A stretch of DNA of 50,839 nucleotides from Hyphomonadaceae bacterium (GCA_019747815.1 JAIEQJ010000052.1:1-50839), one strand, 5' to 3'. Positions 35,811 through 45,173 are shown, numbered from the stretch's first letter. Notes: generated by a model from the sequence alone, not told the origin. A program made the numbers and translations.

Positions 35811-37481
35811 ATGACCAGCCCGTTTACGACGCACGAGGTCCTCAACCAGAGCCCGCCCTTCGAGAATGTGAATCTCTTCACCAGCGACAGGGTGCTGACG
35901 GAGGCCGTCAACCGCGAAGGCGGTGGAGCGGCGAGCAAGCGGCTGACGGCTTTCGGTGAGGCCTGCGGCAGCGCCGCCGCCTTCGAGCGCGGGCGTCTTG
36001 CCAATGAGAACCCGCCGAGATTGCGGTCCTTCGACAGCAAGGGCCGGCGGCTCGACATGGTCGAGTTTCATCCAGCCTATCACGAGTGCATGGCGATGAG
36101 CATCGCCGAGGGGCTGCACTGCGGCGCCTGGGAGCATGCGGCCGCACCCGGCGCAAAGCCCACACCCGGTGCCAATGTCGCCCGCTCCGCCAGCTGCTAC
36201 ATGGCGATCCAGATGGAGGCCGGGCACCAGTGCCCCATCACCATGACGAATGCGTCGGTACCGGTGCTGCTGCAGCAGCCCGACCTCGCCGCGGGCTGGT
36301 TGCCGAAGGTCTTCACGCGCGAGTACGACAAGAGCTTTCAGCCCATCGGCGGCAAGCGCGGGGCCACCATCGGCATGGGCATGACCGAGAAGCAGGGCGG
36401 CACGGATGTGCGGGCCAACACCACGACGGCCATGCCCGCGGGCGCCGGCGGTCCGGGTGCGGAATACATCATCACGGGGCACAAGTGGTTCATGTCGGCC
36501 CCCATGTGCGACACCTTCCTGGTGCTGGCCCAGGCCCCGGGCGGGCTGTCGTGCTTTCTGCTGCCCCGCTTCCTGCCCGACGGCTCGGTCAATGCGCTGC
36601 GCTTCCAGCGGCTCAAGGACAAGCTGGGCAACCGCTCCAATGCGTCCTCGGAGGTGGAGTTCGCGGCCGCCCACGCGTGGCTTGTGGGCGAGGAGGGTCG
36701 CGGCGTGCCGGCCATTATCGAGATGGTGACGGGCACGCGGCTGGATTGCGCCATCGGCTCTGCGGGCCTGATGCGGCTCGCGCTCGCCGGCGCCATCCAT
36801 CATTGCCAGCACCGGACCGCCTTCCAGAAGAAGCTCGTTGACCACCCTCTGATGCAGCAGGTGCTGGCGGATTTGGCGCTCGATGTGGAGGCGGCAACCG
36901 CCCTGGCGTTTCGCCTCTGCCGCAGCTTCGACCGGTCCTCCGACCCGCATGCGGCGGCCTGGCGCCGGCTGATGACGCCCGTCACCAAGTACTGGGTGTG
37001 CAAGCTCGGGCCCGCCGTGGCCTACGAGGCCATGGAGTGTCTGGGTGGCAATGGCTATGTCGAGGAAGGTTTGGCTGCCCGACTATATCGCGAGCTGCCG
37101 CTCAATGCGATCTGGGAGGGCTCCGGCAATGTCATGGCGCTCGACCTGTTGCGCGTGCTGCAACGCGAGCCCGAGACGCTCGATGTCGTCATGGAGGACC
37201 TTGGCGCCACGGTCGGCAGCGATCCCGCGCTCAAGGCGCACCTGGATCGGATTCAGGTGATGCTGCACGAGCCGCGGCTGCTCGAGCAGCGCGGCCGCGC
37301 CCTGGCCGAAGCGCTTGCCACTGTGGCAGCAGGCACCATCCTGCGCGCGCACGCCCCCGCCTGCGTTGCGGACGCGTTCATCGCCACGCGCTTGTCCGGC
37401 GCCGCGCGACAGACCTATGGCCAGGGATTGGACAGGGCAGACACGCGCGCCATTATCGAGCGCGCAGCGCCAAGACAGTAG
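35811..37481 (+). CDS. AidB-like acyl-CoA dehydrogenase family flavoprotein
   Basis: 556-residue FAD enzyme closest to the E. coli AidB branch of acyl-CoA dehydrogenases. Features: 'MTEKQGGTDVRANTT' (FAD/substrate loop), 'YIITGHKWFMSAPMCDTFLVLAQ', 'RLKDKLGNRSNASSEVEF', 'QVLADLALDVEAA' and 'AYEAMECLGGNGYVEE' with 'IWEGSGNVMALDLL' (E-G-S/T FAD loop). AidB is induced by alkylation damage and binds DNA; whether this one does is unknown. ATG at 35811 with GAGGTG upstream. A MarR gene converges on it downstream. Confidence 0.85.
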   Translation: MTSPFTTHEVLNQSPPFENVNLFTSDRVLTEAVNREGGGAASKRLTAFGEACGSAAAFERGRLANENPPRLRSFDSKGRRLDMVEFHPAYHECMAMSIAEGLHCGAWEHAAAPGAKPTPGANVARSASCYMAIQMEAGHQCPITMTNASVPVLLQQPDLAAGWLPKVFTREYDKSFQPIGGKRGATIGMGMTEKQGGTDVRANTTTAMPAGAGGPGAEYIITGHKWFMSAPMCDTFLVLAQAPGGLSCFLLPRFLPDGSVNALRFQRLKDKLGNRSNASSEVEFAAAHAWLVGEEGRGVPAIIEMVTGTRLDCAIGSAGLMRLALAGAIHHCQHRTAFQKKLVDHPLMQQVLADLALDVEAATALAFRLCRSFDRSSDPHAAAWRRLMTPVTKYWVCKLGPAVAYEAMECLGGNGYVEEGLAARLYRELPLNAIWEGSGNVMALDLLRVLQREPETLDVVMEDLGATVGSDPALKAHLDRIQVMLHEPRLLEQRGRALAEALATVAAGTILRAHAPACVADAFIATRLSGAARQTYGQGLDRADTRAIIERAAPRQ

Positions 37482-37545
37482 CGCGGATTGCGATCGGCGC
37501 CGACTGCTCTTGGGCGTCTCCCATGTGGGGTCTGGGTTGCAAAGT

Positions 37546-38007
37546 CTAGGCGCTTTGCGCGGCAGACCGGGTCATTGCCCTTACGATTTCGCCCAGCGAG
37601 TCGATGAAGGCGCCGCGCTGGTCGGACCTCAGCACCGACAGGATGCGCTGGTCGACCTTCACGGCCAGGGGTCTGACGCTGTTCAGGATGTTCTGACCCT
37701 TGCTGGTGAGGCGCACGGCATACATCCGCGCATCGCGCCGCGTGCGCTTCCTCTGCAGCAGCCCCTTCTTGACCAGCCGGCGCACAACGTCGGCAAGCGT
37801 GGAGCGATCGACGCCGGTTTGCTCCACAAGCCCGGTTTGGCTGACGTCCGGGTTCTGGGCAACGCAAACGAGCACGGCGAACTGGCGGGGGGTCAGGTCG
37901 GCCTTGGCCGCCTCGTTGGTGAAGAGCACCTCGGCGCACTGTCCGGCGCGGTGCAGAAGATGCAACGCCGATGCATCCAGAGGGCCTGAGCGATTGTCGT
38001 GCTTCAT
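37546..38007 (-). CDS. MarR family transcriptional regulator
   Basis: 153-residue winged-helix dimeric repressor. 'LTPRQFAVLVCVAQNPDVSQTGLVEQTGVDRSTLADVVRRLVKKGLLQRKRTRRDARMYAV' spans helix-turn-helix and wing, in adjoining segments. 'DRSTLADVVRRL' is the recognition helix and 'RKRTRRDARMY' the wing. Ligand and targets unknown; the nearby aidB-like gene or the downstream-strand neighbours are candidates. The ATG at 38007 has GGAGAG 6 nt upstream and is preferred to the GTG at 38034. Confidence 0.9.
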   Translation of the reverse strand: MKHDNRSGPLDASALHLLHRAGQCAEVLFTNEAAKADLTPRQFAVLVCVAQNPDVSQTGLVEQTGVDRSTLADVVRRLVKKGLLQRKRTRRDARMYAVRLTSKGQNILNSVRPLAVKVDQRILSVLRSDQRGAFIDSLGEIVRAMTRSAAQSA

Positions 38008-38240
38008 AGAAGTCTCTCCGATGTGTTGGTTCACTCAGAGGTACCGACAAGAAATGGCCGCGTCCACGTCGCGCGGGATAGATTGTTCGTGATCACCGTG
38101 TATGCCAGGAGAGGCCTGCCGAATGCGCACCATTGCGGCATTACCTCCCATGACGGATCATTTCCGCCGCTTCCGTCGCCGGCATTTCAGCCTTTCGTAG
38201 CATTCAAAGATGCAACGGCTCAGCTCCAGCTCGGTGCGCG

Positions 38241-38945
38241 TTAAGCACGAATGAGCCGCAGCGTGCGCGAGAAGAAGTCGCGCCGCGCAAGAATGAGGAT
38301 GACCCAGGTCGTTGCGAGCATGAAAAGCAGCGGGTGGAAGAACCAGGCGATGGTCGCGATTGCGTGGTAGAATGACCGCATTCCGCTGTTGGTATGCTCG
38401 GCGGCAATGCCGATCAGCGCCGCGGTCCGCTTGGCCTGCTGCATGCCCGCTTCGCTGTTGGCGGGGTTGCTGTTGGCGGGGTCGTAGATCGGCGTGGCGC
38501 CGATCATGATCGAGGCATAGTGGGAGATGCGGAACGCCCACGCGAATTTGAAGAACGCATAGACGAAGATCCCCATCATCAGGAGCTGCTTGGCCTCCAG
38601 CACCGTCGGCGTGGTGGCGCTGGCGTAGGGCAGGTGGGCCAGCATCGCTTGCAGCTTCTCGCCGGACCCCAGCGTGGCCGCCAGCCCGCCGACCGCGATG
38701 GCGCTGGTAGAGGCGAAGAACGCGTTGCCCTGGCTGAGGCTGCCCAGCAGCATGGCATCGAGCATGCGCTGCTCGCGCTGGGCCATGTTGAGCATCCAGT
38801 TCACGCGATGCTCCTGGATGGCGGCCCCCAAGCCCGCTCCGGCGCGCACGCGCCAGGCGACGATCAGGCGGTAGACGAAGATGGCCAGGCCGAAATAGGC
38901 GAAGGCTACAATGTCCAGGGGCGGCGCAATCGCATCGAGGCTCAT
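38241..38945 (-). CDS. DUF599 family membrane protein
   Basis: 234-residue inner-membrane protein with about five hydrophobic segments ('LDIVAFAYFGLAIFVYRLIV', 'NAFFASTSAIAVGGLAATLG', 'QLLMMGIFVYAFFKFAWAF', 'SFYHAIATIAWFFHPLLFM'). The 'REQRMLDAMLLGSLSQGNAFFAS' and 'WAFRISHY' patterns match DUF599. Function unknown. ATG at 38945 preceded by GGGGGAT; starts 31 bp after ruvX on the same strand. Confidence 0.8.
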   Translation of the reverse strand: MSLDAIAPPLDIVAFAYFGLAIFVYRLIVAWRVRAGAGLGAAIQEHRVNWMLNMAQREQRMLDAMLLGSLSQGNAFFASTSAIAVGGLAATLGSGEKLQAMLAHLPYASATTPTVLEAKQLLMMGIFVYAFFKFAWAFRISHYASIMIGATPIYDPANSNPANSEAGMQQAKRTAALIGIAAEHTNSGMRSFYHAIATIAWFFHPLLFMLATTWVILILARRDFFSRTLRLIRA

Positions 38946-38976
38946 GATATCCCCCGTGTCATATCCCCAGTGTCGT

Positions 38977-39480
38977 TCAAGACGCATCGAGCGACCGCAT
39001 GCGGTCCAGTGCGCCTTGCAGGATCAGTGTGGCTGCAACCTTGTCGATCACCGCGGCCCGGCGGCTGCGCGTGACGTCCGCCTCCAATAGCGCCCGCTCT
39101 GCCGCAACCGTGGAGAGCCGCTCGTCCCAGAAGAGGATGGGCAGCGGCGTGAGCTTGGCCAGATTGCGCACGAAGGCGCGCGTGGCCTGCACGCGCGGTC
39201 CGGCCGTGCCGTCGAGGTTCAGGGGGAGCCCGACGACGAAGCCGCCGATCTGGTGCTCTGCGGCCAGCGCCAGCAGGCGGTCGGCATCCGCGGCGAACTT
39301 GCTGCGGCGCAGTGTCACGAGCCCGGTGGCAATATTGCGTGTCACATCCGAAAGTGCGAGGCCCAGGGTCTTGCTGCCCACGTCGATGCCGATCAGGCGG
39401 GCGCCATGGGGAAGCGTGCGAGCGAATATCTCCAGCGCAAGAGTATAGTCGCCGGTCTTGTCGTTGCCCGCTCGCGTCAC
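38977..39480 (-). CDS. ruvX: Putative pre-16S rRNA nuclease / Holliday junction resolvase RuvX (YqgF)
   Basis: RNase H-fold nuclease that matures the 16S rRNA 5' end and was earlier assigned as a resolvase. Motifs: 'LIGIDVGSKTLGLALSD' (first Asp), 'GFVVGLPLNLDGTAGPR', 'FWDERLSTVAAERAL' (Glu) and 'AVIDKVAATLIL' (Asp). Start is uncertain because no ATG is in frame close by. A GTG at 39480 gives 167 residues and overlaps by 4 nt the stop of a small ATG frame (39477-39518). A TTG at 39498 is the alternative. Neither has a good ribosome site of its own. Followed by the DUF599 gene. Confidence 0.88.
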   Translation of the reverse strand: MTRAGNDKTGDYTLALEIFARTLPHGARLIGIDVGSKTLGLALSDVTRNIATGLVTLRRSKFAADADRLLALAAEHQIGGFVVGLPLNLDGTAGPRVQATRAFVRNLAKLTPLPILFWDERLSTVAAERALLEADVTRSRRAAVIDKVAATLILQGALDRMRSLDAS

Positions 39481-39518
39481 TGGTTGGAAGCTTGCCAATG
39501 ATTTAGTGTTGTTGTCAT
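39477..39518 (-). CDS. Possible 13-codon leader ORF coupled to ruvX
   Basis: Reads MTTTLNHWQASNQ and stops with TGA inside GTGA, where GTG is the proposed ruvX start. The sequence upstream, TATAAGGATCGCCTCC, gives AAGGA 8 nt before its ATG. It could bring ribosomes to a start that lacks its own Shine-Dalgarno site. Not conserved by any evidence available here; may be chance. Confidence 0.3.
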   Translation of the reverse strand: MTTTLNHWQASNQ

Positions 39519-39577
39519 GGAGGCGATCCTTATACTGCGCCGCGCTGAGCGGAGCTATCGCGCCAGGGAGGTGAGGC

Positions 39578-40267
39578 GTGAAGATAATCTGGTACGGACA
39601 CTCGTGCTTCCGGCTCGAGACGGGCGGCAGTGTGATCCTCATAGACCCCTTCCTCAAGGGCAATCCGACATTCGAGCAGTCCGGCATCGCTTGGGATGAA
39701 GCGATCAAGGGCGTCACGCACGTGGCGCTGACGCACGGTCATTCCGACCATACCGGGGACGCCGGCGAAATCTGCAAGAAATTTGGCGCAACTCTGTTCG
39801 CAAACTTCGAGCTTGCGATGTACATGAAGACGCAGGGTGCCGAGCGGCTGGAGCCCATGAACACCGGGGGCACCGTGGCCGCGGCCGACTTCGAGCTGAC
39901 GCTCGTCAACGCGCTGCATTCCTCCTCGCAGGATGTGTATCTGGGAAATCCGAACGGCATCGTCATTCGCCCGAAGGACGACAAGACGATCTATCACATG
40001 GGCGACACCGACATGTTCGGCGGCATGGGCCTGATCGCGGAGTTCCACAAGCCGGCGATCGGCATCGTGCCGATCGGCGACCGCTTCACGATGGGCGCCA
40101 GGTCGGCGGCGTTCGCCTGCAAGAAGTTCTTCGCCTTCGAGATGATCCTGCCGGCCCACTACGGGACGTTTCCCGGCATGCTGGATCCGAATGCGGACAA
40201 GTTCGTCGCCGAGATGAGCGGGCACAACGTCGTCGTGCCCAAGGTGGGGCAGGCGCTCACGGTCTGA
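39578..40267 (+). CDS. MBL-fold metal-dependent hydrolase (UPF0173 type)
   Basis: 229-residue metallo-beta-lactamase-fold hydrolase. 'KIIWYGHSCFRLETGGSVIL' gives the N-terminal His, 'LTHGHSDHTGD' the HxHxDH metal site, 'MGDTDMFGG' the bridging Asp and 'LPAHYGTFPGM' the last His. Substrate is not known for the group. Start is GTG at 39578 with GGGAGGTGAGG upstream, a strong site that settles the start. Divergent from ruvX. Confidence 0.9.
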   Translation: MKIIWYGHSCFRLETGGSVILIDPFLKGNPTFEQSGIAWDEAIKGVTHVALTHGHSDHTGDAGEICKKFGATLFANFELAMYMKTQGAERLEPMNTGGTVAAADFELTLVNALHSSSQDVYLGNPNGIVIRPKDDKTIYHMGDTDMFGGMGLIAEFHKPAIGIVPIGDRFTMGARSAAFACKKFFAFEMILPAHYGTFPGMLDPNADKFVAEMSGHNVVVPKVGQALTV

Positions 40268-40326
40268 ATTGAACGAGCGGGGCGTCCGTTGCTCGGGCGG
40301 CCGCGCACTAAGAGAGGGTGCAAGGG

Positions 40327-42675
40327 ATGTCCGAGAATACTGTGCACGGCAGGGAGCCGGCCAAGTCGGGGGTGCGGGCTTCCGGCGGCATCCCGCAGTT
40401 CCTGGTGGATCTCGCCAGGAACGCGCCCGCCATGATGTGGGTCTTCACCGTCACGACCTTCCTCTCGGCGCTCCTGCTGTTCGCCATCCAGCCGATGTTC
40501 GCCAAGATGGTGCTGCCGGTCCTCGGCGGCTCGCCCTCGGTGTGGTCGGTGTCGGTGTTCTTCTTCCAGGCCGCCCTGCTGGCCGGCTACATCTACGCCC
40601 ACCTCCTCATCAACAAGGCGCCGCCGCATCTCACCGGCATCATCCATCTGGGCGTGTGCATCGTCGCCTTCATCTCCCTGCCCATCGGCCTGTCGAAGTG
40701 GTGGGGCGAGCCGCCGCATGGCGAGCCCTACCTTTGGCAGCTCGGCATGTTCGCGTGGTCGATCGGCCTGCCGTTCATGGCGGTGGCCGCCAACGCACCC
40801 TTGCTGCAGGCCTGGTTCGCCAGAAGCGGGCATCCCAACGCGCGCGATCCCTATTTCCTTTACGCCGCCAGCAACCTGGGCAGCCTCATCGCGCTCCTCG
40901 GCTATCCCTTCATATTGGAGCCGGCCTTCGGCCTCTCCCAGCTCAGCCATATCTGGGCGTACGGCTTCGTGGCGCTGGTGATCGCGCTCGCCACCTCCTT
41001 CTTCCTGATGCGCGGCGCGCAGGTGAACGGCGTGCCGGAGACGCCCGCGGCGCCGGCCGGTCTGGATATGACCGCCGCCCCGCCGACGCTGCAGCAGCGC
41101 CTGGGCTGGATCGGCCTGGCGTTCGTTCCGGCGGCCCTGGTCACGGCTTTCACGGTGCATGTCACCACGGACGTGGCCTCCGCGCCGCTGCTGTGGGTGA
41201 TCCCGCTCGCGCTCTATCTGCTGACGTTCGTGCTGGTGTTCCGCGACAACCCGCTGATTGCGCGCGAATCGCTGCTGTTCCTGCACCTGATCGCCCTTGT
41301 CGTGGTGCTGATCACGCTGTCCCAGACCCGGCACGACAACTGGTTCGTCACCAGCTCGACGGGTGTGGCGGTGTTCTTCACCACCGCCATGCTGGCGCAC
41401 CGAACGCTCTACGAGGCCCGGCCGGCGCCGCGCTATCTGACCGAGTTCTACCTGTGGATGTCGTTCGGCGGCGCGCTCGGCGGCATGTTCACCGCGCTCG
41501 TGGCGCCGAAGATCTTCAACCAGATCTTCGAGTACCCGCTGCTGCTCGCCCTCTCCATGGCCTGCCGGCCGGGGGCGCTGAAGCTGTCGGACGACAAGGA
41601 GAAGCGGAAGGACGAGCTCGTCGTCCTGTGGCTGATCGCCGCCGTCGGCATTCTGGCGATCATGTGGATCCCCACCATTGCCCAGAACATGCGCTTCCAG
41701 TTCGGCGAGTGGGGCACCACACCGCTGGTCGTCATCTTCCTGGTCGCGATCCTCATCTTCTCCGTGCAGTTCCCGCCGCGCCAGCTCGTTGCCGCGCTGC
41801 TCGTCGCCGTCGCTTTGGCCTGGCTGCCGTCCGGTGCCAACCGCGGCGAGTCGCAAAGAAGCTTCTTCGGCGTCTACCGTGTGCATCCGTCGACCGACGG
41901 CCTGTTTCACATCCTGATCCACGGCACCACGTTGCACGGGGCGCAGCGCTTCTATGACGACAGCGGCCAGCCGGTGGAGGATACGACACCTGCCACCTAC
42001 TACTACCCCAACAGCCCGATCGGCCAGACCATCGCCAAGCGCCGCGAGGTGCTGGGCTCGCAGAAGGGCCGCTACGGCATCGTCGGCCTGGGCGCGGGGT
42101 CGAGCGCCTGCCACAAGCGGGAAGGCGAGACGTGGCGGTTCTTCGAGATCGACCCGATCGTGATCAAGATTGCCAAGGACCCGAAGAACTTCACGTTCAT
42201 CGCCAAGTGCCAGCCCGACATCGACGTGGTGGTCGGCGACGCCAGGCTGACGATGGCCAAGGAGGCCGACGAGAGCTTCGATCTGTTCATCATCGATGCG
42301 TTCTCCTCGGATGCCATCCCGGTGCACATGCTGACGGCCGAGGCCGTCAAGATGTACCTCGACAAGCTCAAGCCCGACGGCGTCGTGCTGCTGCACACCT
42401 CCAACCGCTACCTCGATTTGGAATCGGTGCTGAGCGCCATCCAGAAGGATCTCCCCGCGGGCACGTCCGGCATCGTCGTGTCGGACAGCAGCGCCGACGG
42501 CAGCTACGCGCAGTCGACGTCGACGGTGGTGATCTTCACCAAGAACGAGAAGGCGCTGGCACCCTACCGGTCGCTGGATGGCGTGATGGAGCTGGACGAC
42601 GGCGGCATAAAGGCTTGGACGGATGACTACTCCGACATCCTGGCCGCGTTCATCAACAAGTTCAGGGCGCGCTGA
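40327..42675 (+). CDS. Fused MFS-like membrane / spermidine synthase-like protein
   Basis: 782-residue protein. Roughly the first 500 residues form a dozen or so membrane helices of the polytopic type seen in fused MFS/spermidine synthase proteins ('TTFLSALLLFAIQPMFAKMVLP', 'GSPSVWSVSVFFFQAALLAGY', 'VHVTTDVASAPLLWVIPL', in part). The C-terminal 230 residues are a SpeE-like Rossmann domain: 'YGIVGLGAGSSACH', 'FFEIDPIVIKIA', 'VVVGDARLTMA', 'LFIIDAFSSDAIPVHMLT'. The acidic residue of 'IIDAFSSD' corresponds to the SpeE catalytic Asp region, but the polyamine-binding residues are not obviously kept. True activity unknown. ATG at 40327 with AGAGAGGG upstream. Confidence 0.85.
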   Translation: MSENTVHGREPAKSGVRASGGIPQFLVDLARNAPAMMWVFTVTTFLSALLLFAIQPMFAKMVLPVLGGSPSVWSVSVFFFQAALLAGYIYAHLLINKAPPHLTGIIHLGVCIVAFISLPIGLSKWWGEPPHGEPYLWQLGMFAWSIGLPFMAVAANAPLLQAWFARSGHPNARDPYFLYAASNLGSLIALLGYPFILEPAFGLSQLSHIWAYGFVALVIALATSFFLMRGAQVNGVPETPAAPAGLDMTAAPPTLQQRLGWIGLAFVPAALVTAFTVHVTTDVASAPLLWVIPLALYLLTFVLVFRDNPLIARESLLFLHLIALVVVLITLSQTRHDNWFVTSSTGVAVFFTTAMLAHRTLYEARPAPRYLTEFYLWMSFGGALGGMFTALVAPKIFNQIFEYPLLLALSMACRPGALKLSDDKEKRKDELVVLWLIAAVGILAIMWIPTIAQNMRFQFGEWGTTPLVVIFLVAILIFSVQFPPRQLVAALLVAVALAWLPSGANRGESQRSFFGVYRVHPSTDGLFHILIHGTTLHGAQRFYDDSGQPVEDTTPATYYYPNSPIGQTIAKRREVLGSQKGRYGIVGLGAGSSACHKREGETWRFFEIDPIVIKIAKDPKNFTFIAKCQPDIDVVVGDARLTMAKEADESFDLFIIDAFSSDAIPVHMLTAEAVKMYLDKLKPDGVVLLHTSNRYLDLESVLSAIQKDLPAGTSGIVVSDSSADGSYAQSTSTVVIFTKNEKALAPYRSLDGVMELDDGGIKAWTDDYSDILAAFINKFRAR

Positions 42676-43147
42676 CCACGCGGATCGGGCGGGCTTCAAT
42701 GGCCTCGGCGAGGCGCCCCGGTGCGATCGGAAAGACCGCATCGGGCGTCCCGGCCGCGGCCCACACCTGATCGTAGGCCAGCAGCGCCTCGTCCATGAAG
42801 GTCGCGATCGGGCTGGCGTGGCCGAGGGGCGGGATGCCGCCGATGGCAAACCCCGTTGCGTCCCGCACGAACTGGGCGTCGGCGCGGCCGAGAGCCTCGC
42901 CCACCTGGGCCCCGGCGAGGGTCTCATCGACGCGGTTGGCGCCTGAAACCAGCAGCAGATAGGGCTTGCCCGACTGCGCCCCGCGGAAGACGAGCGACTT
43001 CACGATCTGGCCGACCTGGCAGCCGCACGCTTGGGCCGCCTCCTGTGCCGTGCGCGTGCTCGCGGGCATGTGCCGCACCTGGGTTTCCAGTCCCTTGGTG
43101 CGCAGCACCTCCTGAACGCGCTGGGCCGCGGGCTTGAGCTGGCTCAT
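42662..43147 (-). CDS. YbaK/EbsC family aminoacyl-tRNA deacylase
   Basis: 161-residue trans-editing enzyme that clears mischarged tRNA, typically Cys-tRNA(Pro) or a relative. Features: 'TAQEAAQACGCQVGQIVKSLVFRG' with the catalytic Lys in 'VKSLVF', 'LLLVSGANRVDE', and 'AIGGIPPLGHA' (GxxP loop). The ATG at 43147 gives the compact family size. It converges with the MFS/SpeE-like gene (14-bp overlap at the 3' ends) and diverges from gatC. Confidence 0.88.
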   Translation of the reverse strand: MSQLKPAAQRVQEVLRTKGLETQVRHMPASTRTAQEAAQACGCQVGQIVKSLVFRGAQSGKPYLLLVSGANRVDETLAGAQVGEALGRADAQFVRDATGFAIGGIPPLGHASPIATFMDEALLAYDQVWAAAGTPDAVFPIAPGRLAEAIEARPIRVVSAP

Positions 43148-43255
43148 GTGGTCGGCATCCCCCTTCAAAGCTTGGGTTGCGGGCGCGGGTTGCAGCCCGG
43201 CGGCCGCGCCGCTATGAGTGCAGCGCAATCGATGTTGATCGGAAAAGGGTGAGCC

Positions 43256-43543
43256 ATGCAAGTCGATGCGGCGGCAGTGCAGCGCATCGCGCGGCTGGCG
43301 CGGATCAAGGTGACCGAGGAGGAAGCCAGGGCGCTGGAGCAGGAGCTGTCCGGCATCCTGGACTGGGTCAAGCAGCTCGACGAGGTCGATACCTCCGAGG
43401 TCGAGCCCATGACGCGCGTGATCCCGATGACCCTGAAAGAGCGCCCCGATGTGGTGACGGATGGCGGCATCGCGGACGAGATCATGGCCAACGCGCCCGT
43501 GCGCGAGGACCACTTCTTCGTCGTGCCGAAGGTGGTGGAGTGA
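43256..43543 (+). CDS. gatC: Asp-tRNA(Asn)/Glu-tRNA(Gln) amidotransferase subunit C
   Basis: Small subunit that stabilises the GatCAB amidotransferase. The 95-residue protein shows '[44 protein letters not shown]' in adjoining helices and the GatC ending '[13 protein letters not shown]'. ATG at 43256 with AAGGGTGAG upstream. gatA follows after 148 bp, an unusually long gap that carries a palindromic repeat. Confidence 0.95.
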   Translation: MQVDAAAVQRIARLARIKVTEEEARALEQELSGILDWVKQLDEVDTSEVEPMTRVIPMTLKERPDVVTDGGIADEIMANAPVREDHFFVVPKVVE

Positions 43544-43553
43544 TTTTTGTCAT

Positions 43554-43637
43554 CCCGGCCGGAGCGCGAGATGCTGGAAGCATGCCTTCGGCATGACGCG
43601 CAGAGCCGGGACCCAGTCGATCAACTGCTCTGGGTCC
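43554..43637. repeat. REP-like multi-hairpin element between gatC and gatA
   Basis: CCCGGC at 43554-43559 pairs with GCCGGG at 43605-43610, enclosing a perfect CATGCC-TTC-GGCATG hairpin at 43581-43595. A second stem pairs GGACCCAG (43609-43616) with CTGGGTCC (43630-43637). The TCATCCCGGCCGGAGCG...GAGCCGGGACCCAG pattern resembles dispersed intergenic palindromes of alphaproteobacteria. It may lie in the gatCA transcript. Confidence 0.75.
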
Positions 43638-43691
43638 TGGATATTGGCTTGCGTGAATTCCGGGCCGCGGCAGCGATGCAGGATGTAGGAC

Positions 43692-45173
43692 GTGACTGAT
43701 CTCAACAAGCTTACATTGGCCGAGGCGCGGGACGGGTTGCGCCGGGGGCAGTTCTCGGCAACCGAGCTGACGCGGGCGCTGCTGGCGGCCATCGAATCCG
43801 CCAACACCTCGCTCAATGCCTACGTGCTGCCGACGCCGGAGATCGCGCTGCGGCAGGCGCAGGCGAGCGATGCGCGCCTGGCCAAGGGCGAGGCGCGGCC
43901 GTTGGAGGGGCTGCCGCTCGGCATCAAGGATCTCTACTGCACCAAGGGCGTGCGCACGACCGCATGCTCGGCCATCCTCGATGCATTCACGCCCACCTAC
44001 GAGTCGACGGTCACGCAGAACTTGTGGGATGCGGGCGCGGTGATGCTCGGCAAGCTCAACAACGACGAGTTTGCCATGGGCTCCTCCAACGAGACGAGCT
44101 GCTTCGGGCCGGTCACCAATCCCTGGCGGCGCAGGGGCTCCAACGTCGCGCTGGTGCCCGGGGGCTCATCCGGCGGCTCCTCCTCCGCCGTTGCCGCCGA
44201 TCTTTGCCTGGCCGCAACGGCGACCGACACCGGCGGGTCGATCCGGCAGCCGGCCGCCATCACGGGCACGGTCGGCATCAAGCCCACCTACGGGCGCTGC
44301 TCGCGCTGGGGCATCGTCGCCTTCGCCTCCTCGCTCGACCAGGCCGGGCCGATCACCAAGACGGTGCGCGACGCAGCCATCATGCTGCGCCACATGGCGA
44401 GCGTTGACCCCAAGGATTCCACCAGCGTCGATGCCCCCGTGCCCGACTACGAGGCCGTGCTGGGCCAGGGCGTGCAGGGCCTGAAGGTCGGCGTGCCCAA
44501 GGAATACCGCATGGACGGCATGCCGCGCGAGATCGAGGCGCTCTGGCAGCAGGGCATCGCCTGGCTCAAGGCCGCGGGGGCTACCATCCATGATGTCTCC
44601 CTGCCCCACACCAAGTATGCGCTGCCGGCCTATTACATCGTGGCGCCCGCCGAGTGCTCGTCCAATCTCGCCCGCTACGATGGCGTGCGCTACGGGTTGC
44701 GCAAGTCCGGCACGGATCTGATCGACGGCTATGAGACGACGCGGCGCGCGGGCTTCGGCGCCGAGGTGCGCCGCCGCGTGCTGATCGGCACCTATGTGCT
44801 GTCGGCCGGCTACTACGACGCCTATTATCTGAAGGCGCAGAAGGTGCGCACGCTCATCAAGCGCGACTTCGACGAGGCCTACCGGACGGTGGATGTGCTG
44901 CTCACCCCCACGACGCCCGGTCCGGCCTTCGGCATCGGCGAGGTCGGCGGTGATCCGGTGCAGATGTATCTGAACGACATTTTCACGGTGACGGTGAACA
45001 TGGCCGGCCTGCCCGGCATCTCCGTGCCGGCGGGGCTGTCCTCGGAGGGCACGCCGCTCGGGCTGCAGCTCATCGGCAAGCCCTTCGGCGAGGAGACGCT
45101 GTTCCGCGCGGCCCAGGCCATCGAGGATGCGGCGGGCAGGTTTACGGTTCCGGCGCGGTGGTGGGCCAGGTAG
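43692..45173 (+). CDS. gatA: Asp-tRNA(Asn)/Glu-tRNA(Gln) amidotransferase subunit A
   Basis: Amidase subunit that frees ammonia from glutamine for transamidation. The 493-residue protein carries the amidase Ser-cisSer-Lys triad: Lys in 'LGIKDLYC', cis-Ser in '[13 protein letters not shown]', nucleophile Ser in '[11 protein letters not shown]'. '[22 protein letters not shown]' is the usual GatA loop. The GTG at 43692 is the start, since '[15 protein letters not shown]' matches GatA N-termini; there is no in-frame ATG nearby. gatB does not follow in the remaining 5.6 kb. Confidence 0.95.
   Translation: MTDLNKLTLAEARDGLRRGQFSATELTRALLAAIESANTSLNAYVLPTPEIALRQAQASDARLAKGEARPLEGLPLGIKDLYCTKGVRTTACSAILDAFTPTYESTVTQNLWDAGAVMLGKLNNDEFAMGSSNETSCFGPVTNPWRRRGSNVALVPGGSSGGSSSAVAADLCLAATATDTGGSIRQPAAITGTVGIKPTYGRCSRWGIVAFASSLDQAGPITKTVRDAAIMLRHMASVDPKDSTSVDAPVPDYEAVLGQGVQGLKVGVPKEYRMDGMPREIEALWQQGIAWLKAAGATIHDVSLPHTKYALPAYYIVAPAECSSNLARYDGVRYGLRKSGTDLIDGYETTRRAGFGAEVRRRVLIGTYVLSAGYYDAYYLKAQKVRTLIKRDFDEAYRTVDVLLTPTTPGPAFGIGEVGGDPVQMYLNDIFTVTVNMAGLPGISVPAGLSSEGTPLGLQLIGKPFGEETLFRAAQAIEDAAGRFTVPARWWAR

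Noticed and set aside
40159-42927. 922-codon frame antisense to the MFS/spermidine synthase-like gene
   Set aside because: Charged repetitive shadow translation; crosses three genes on both strands.
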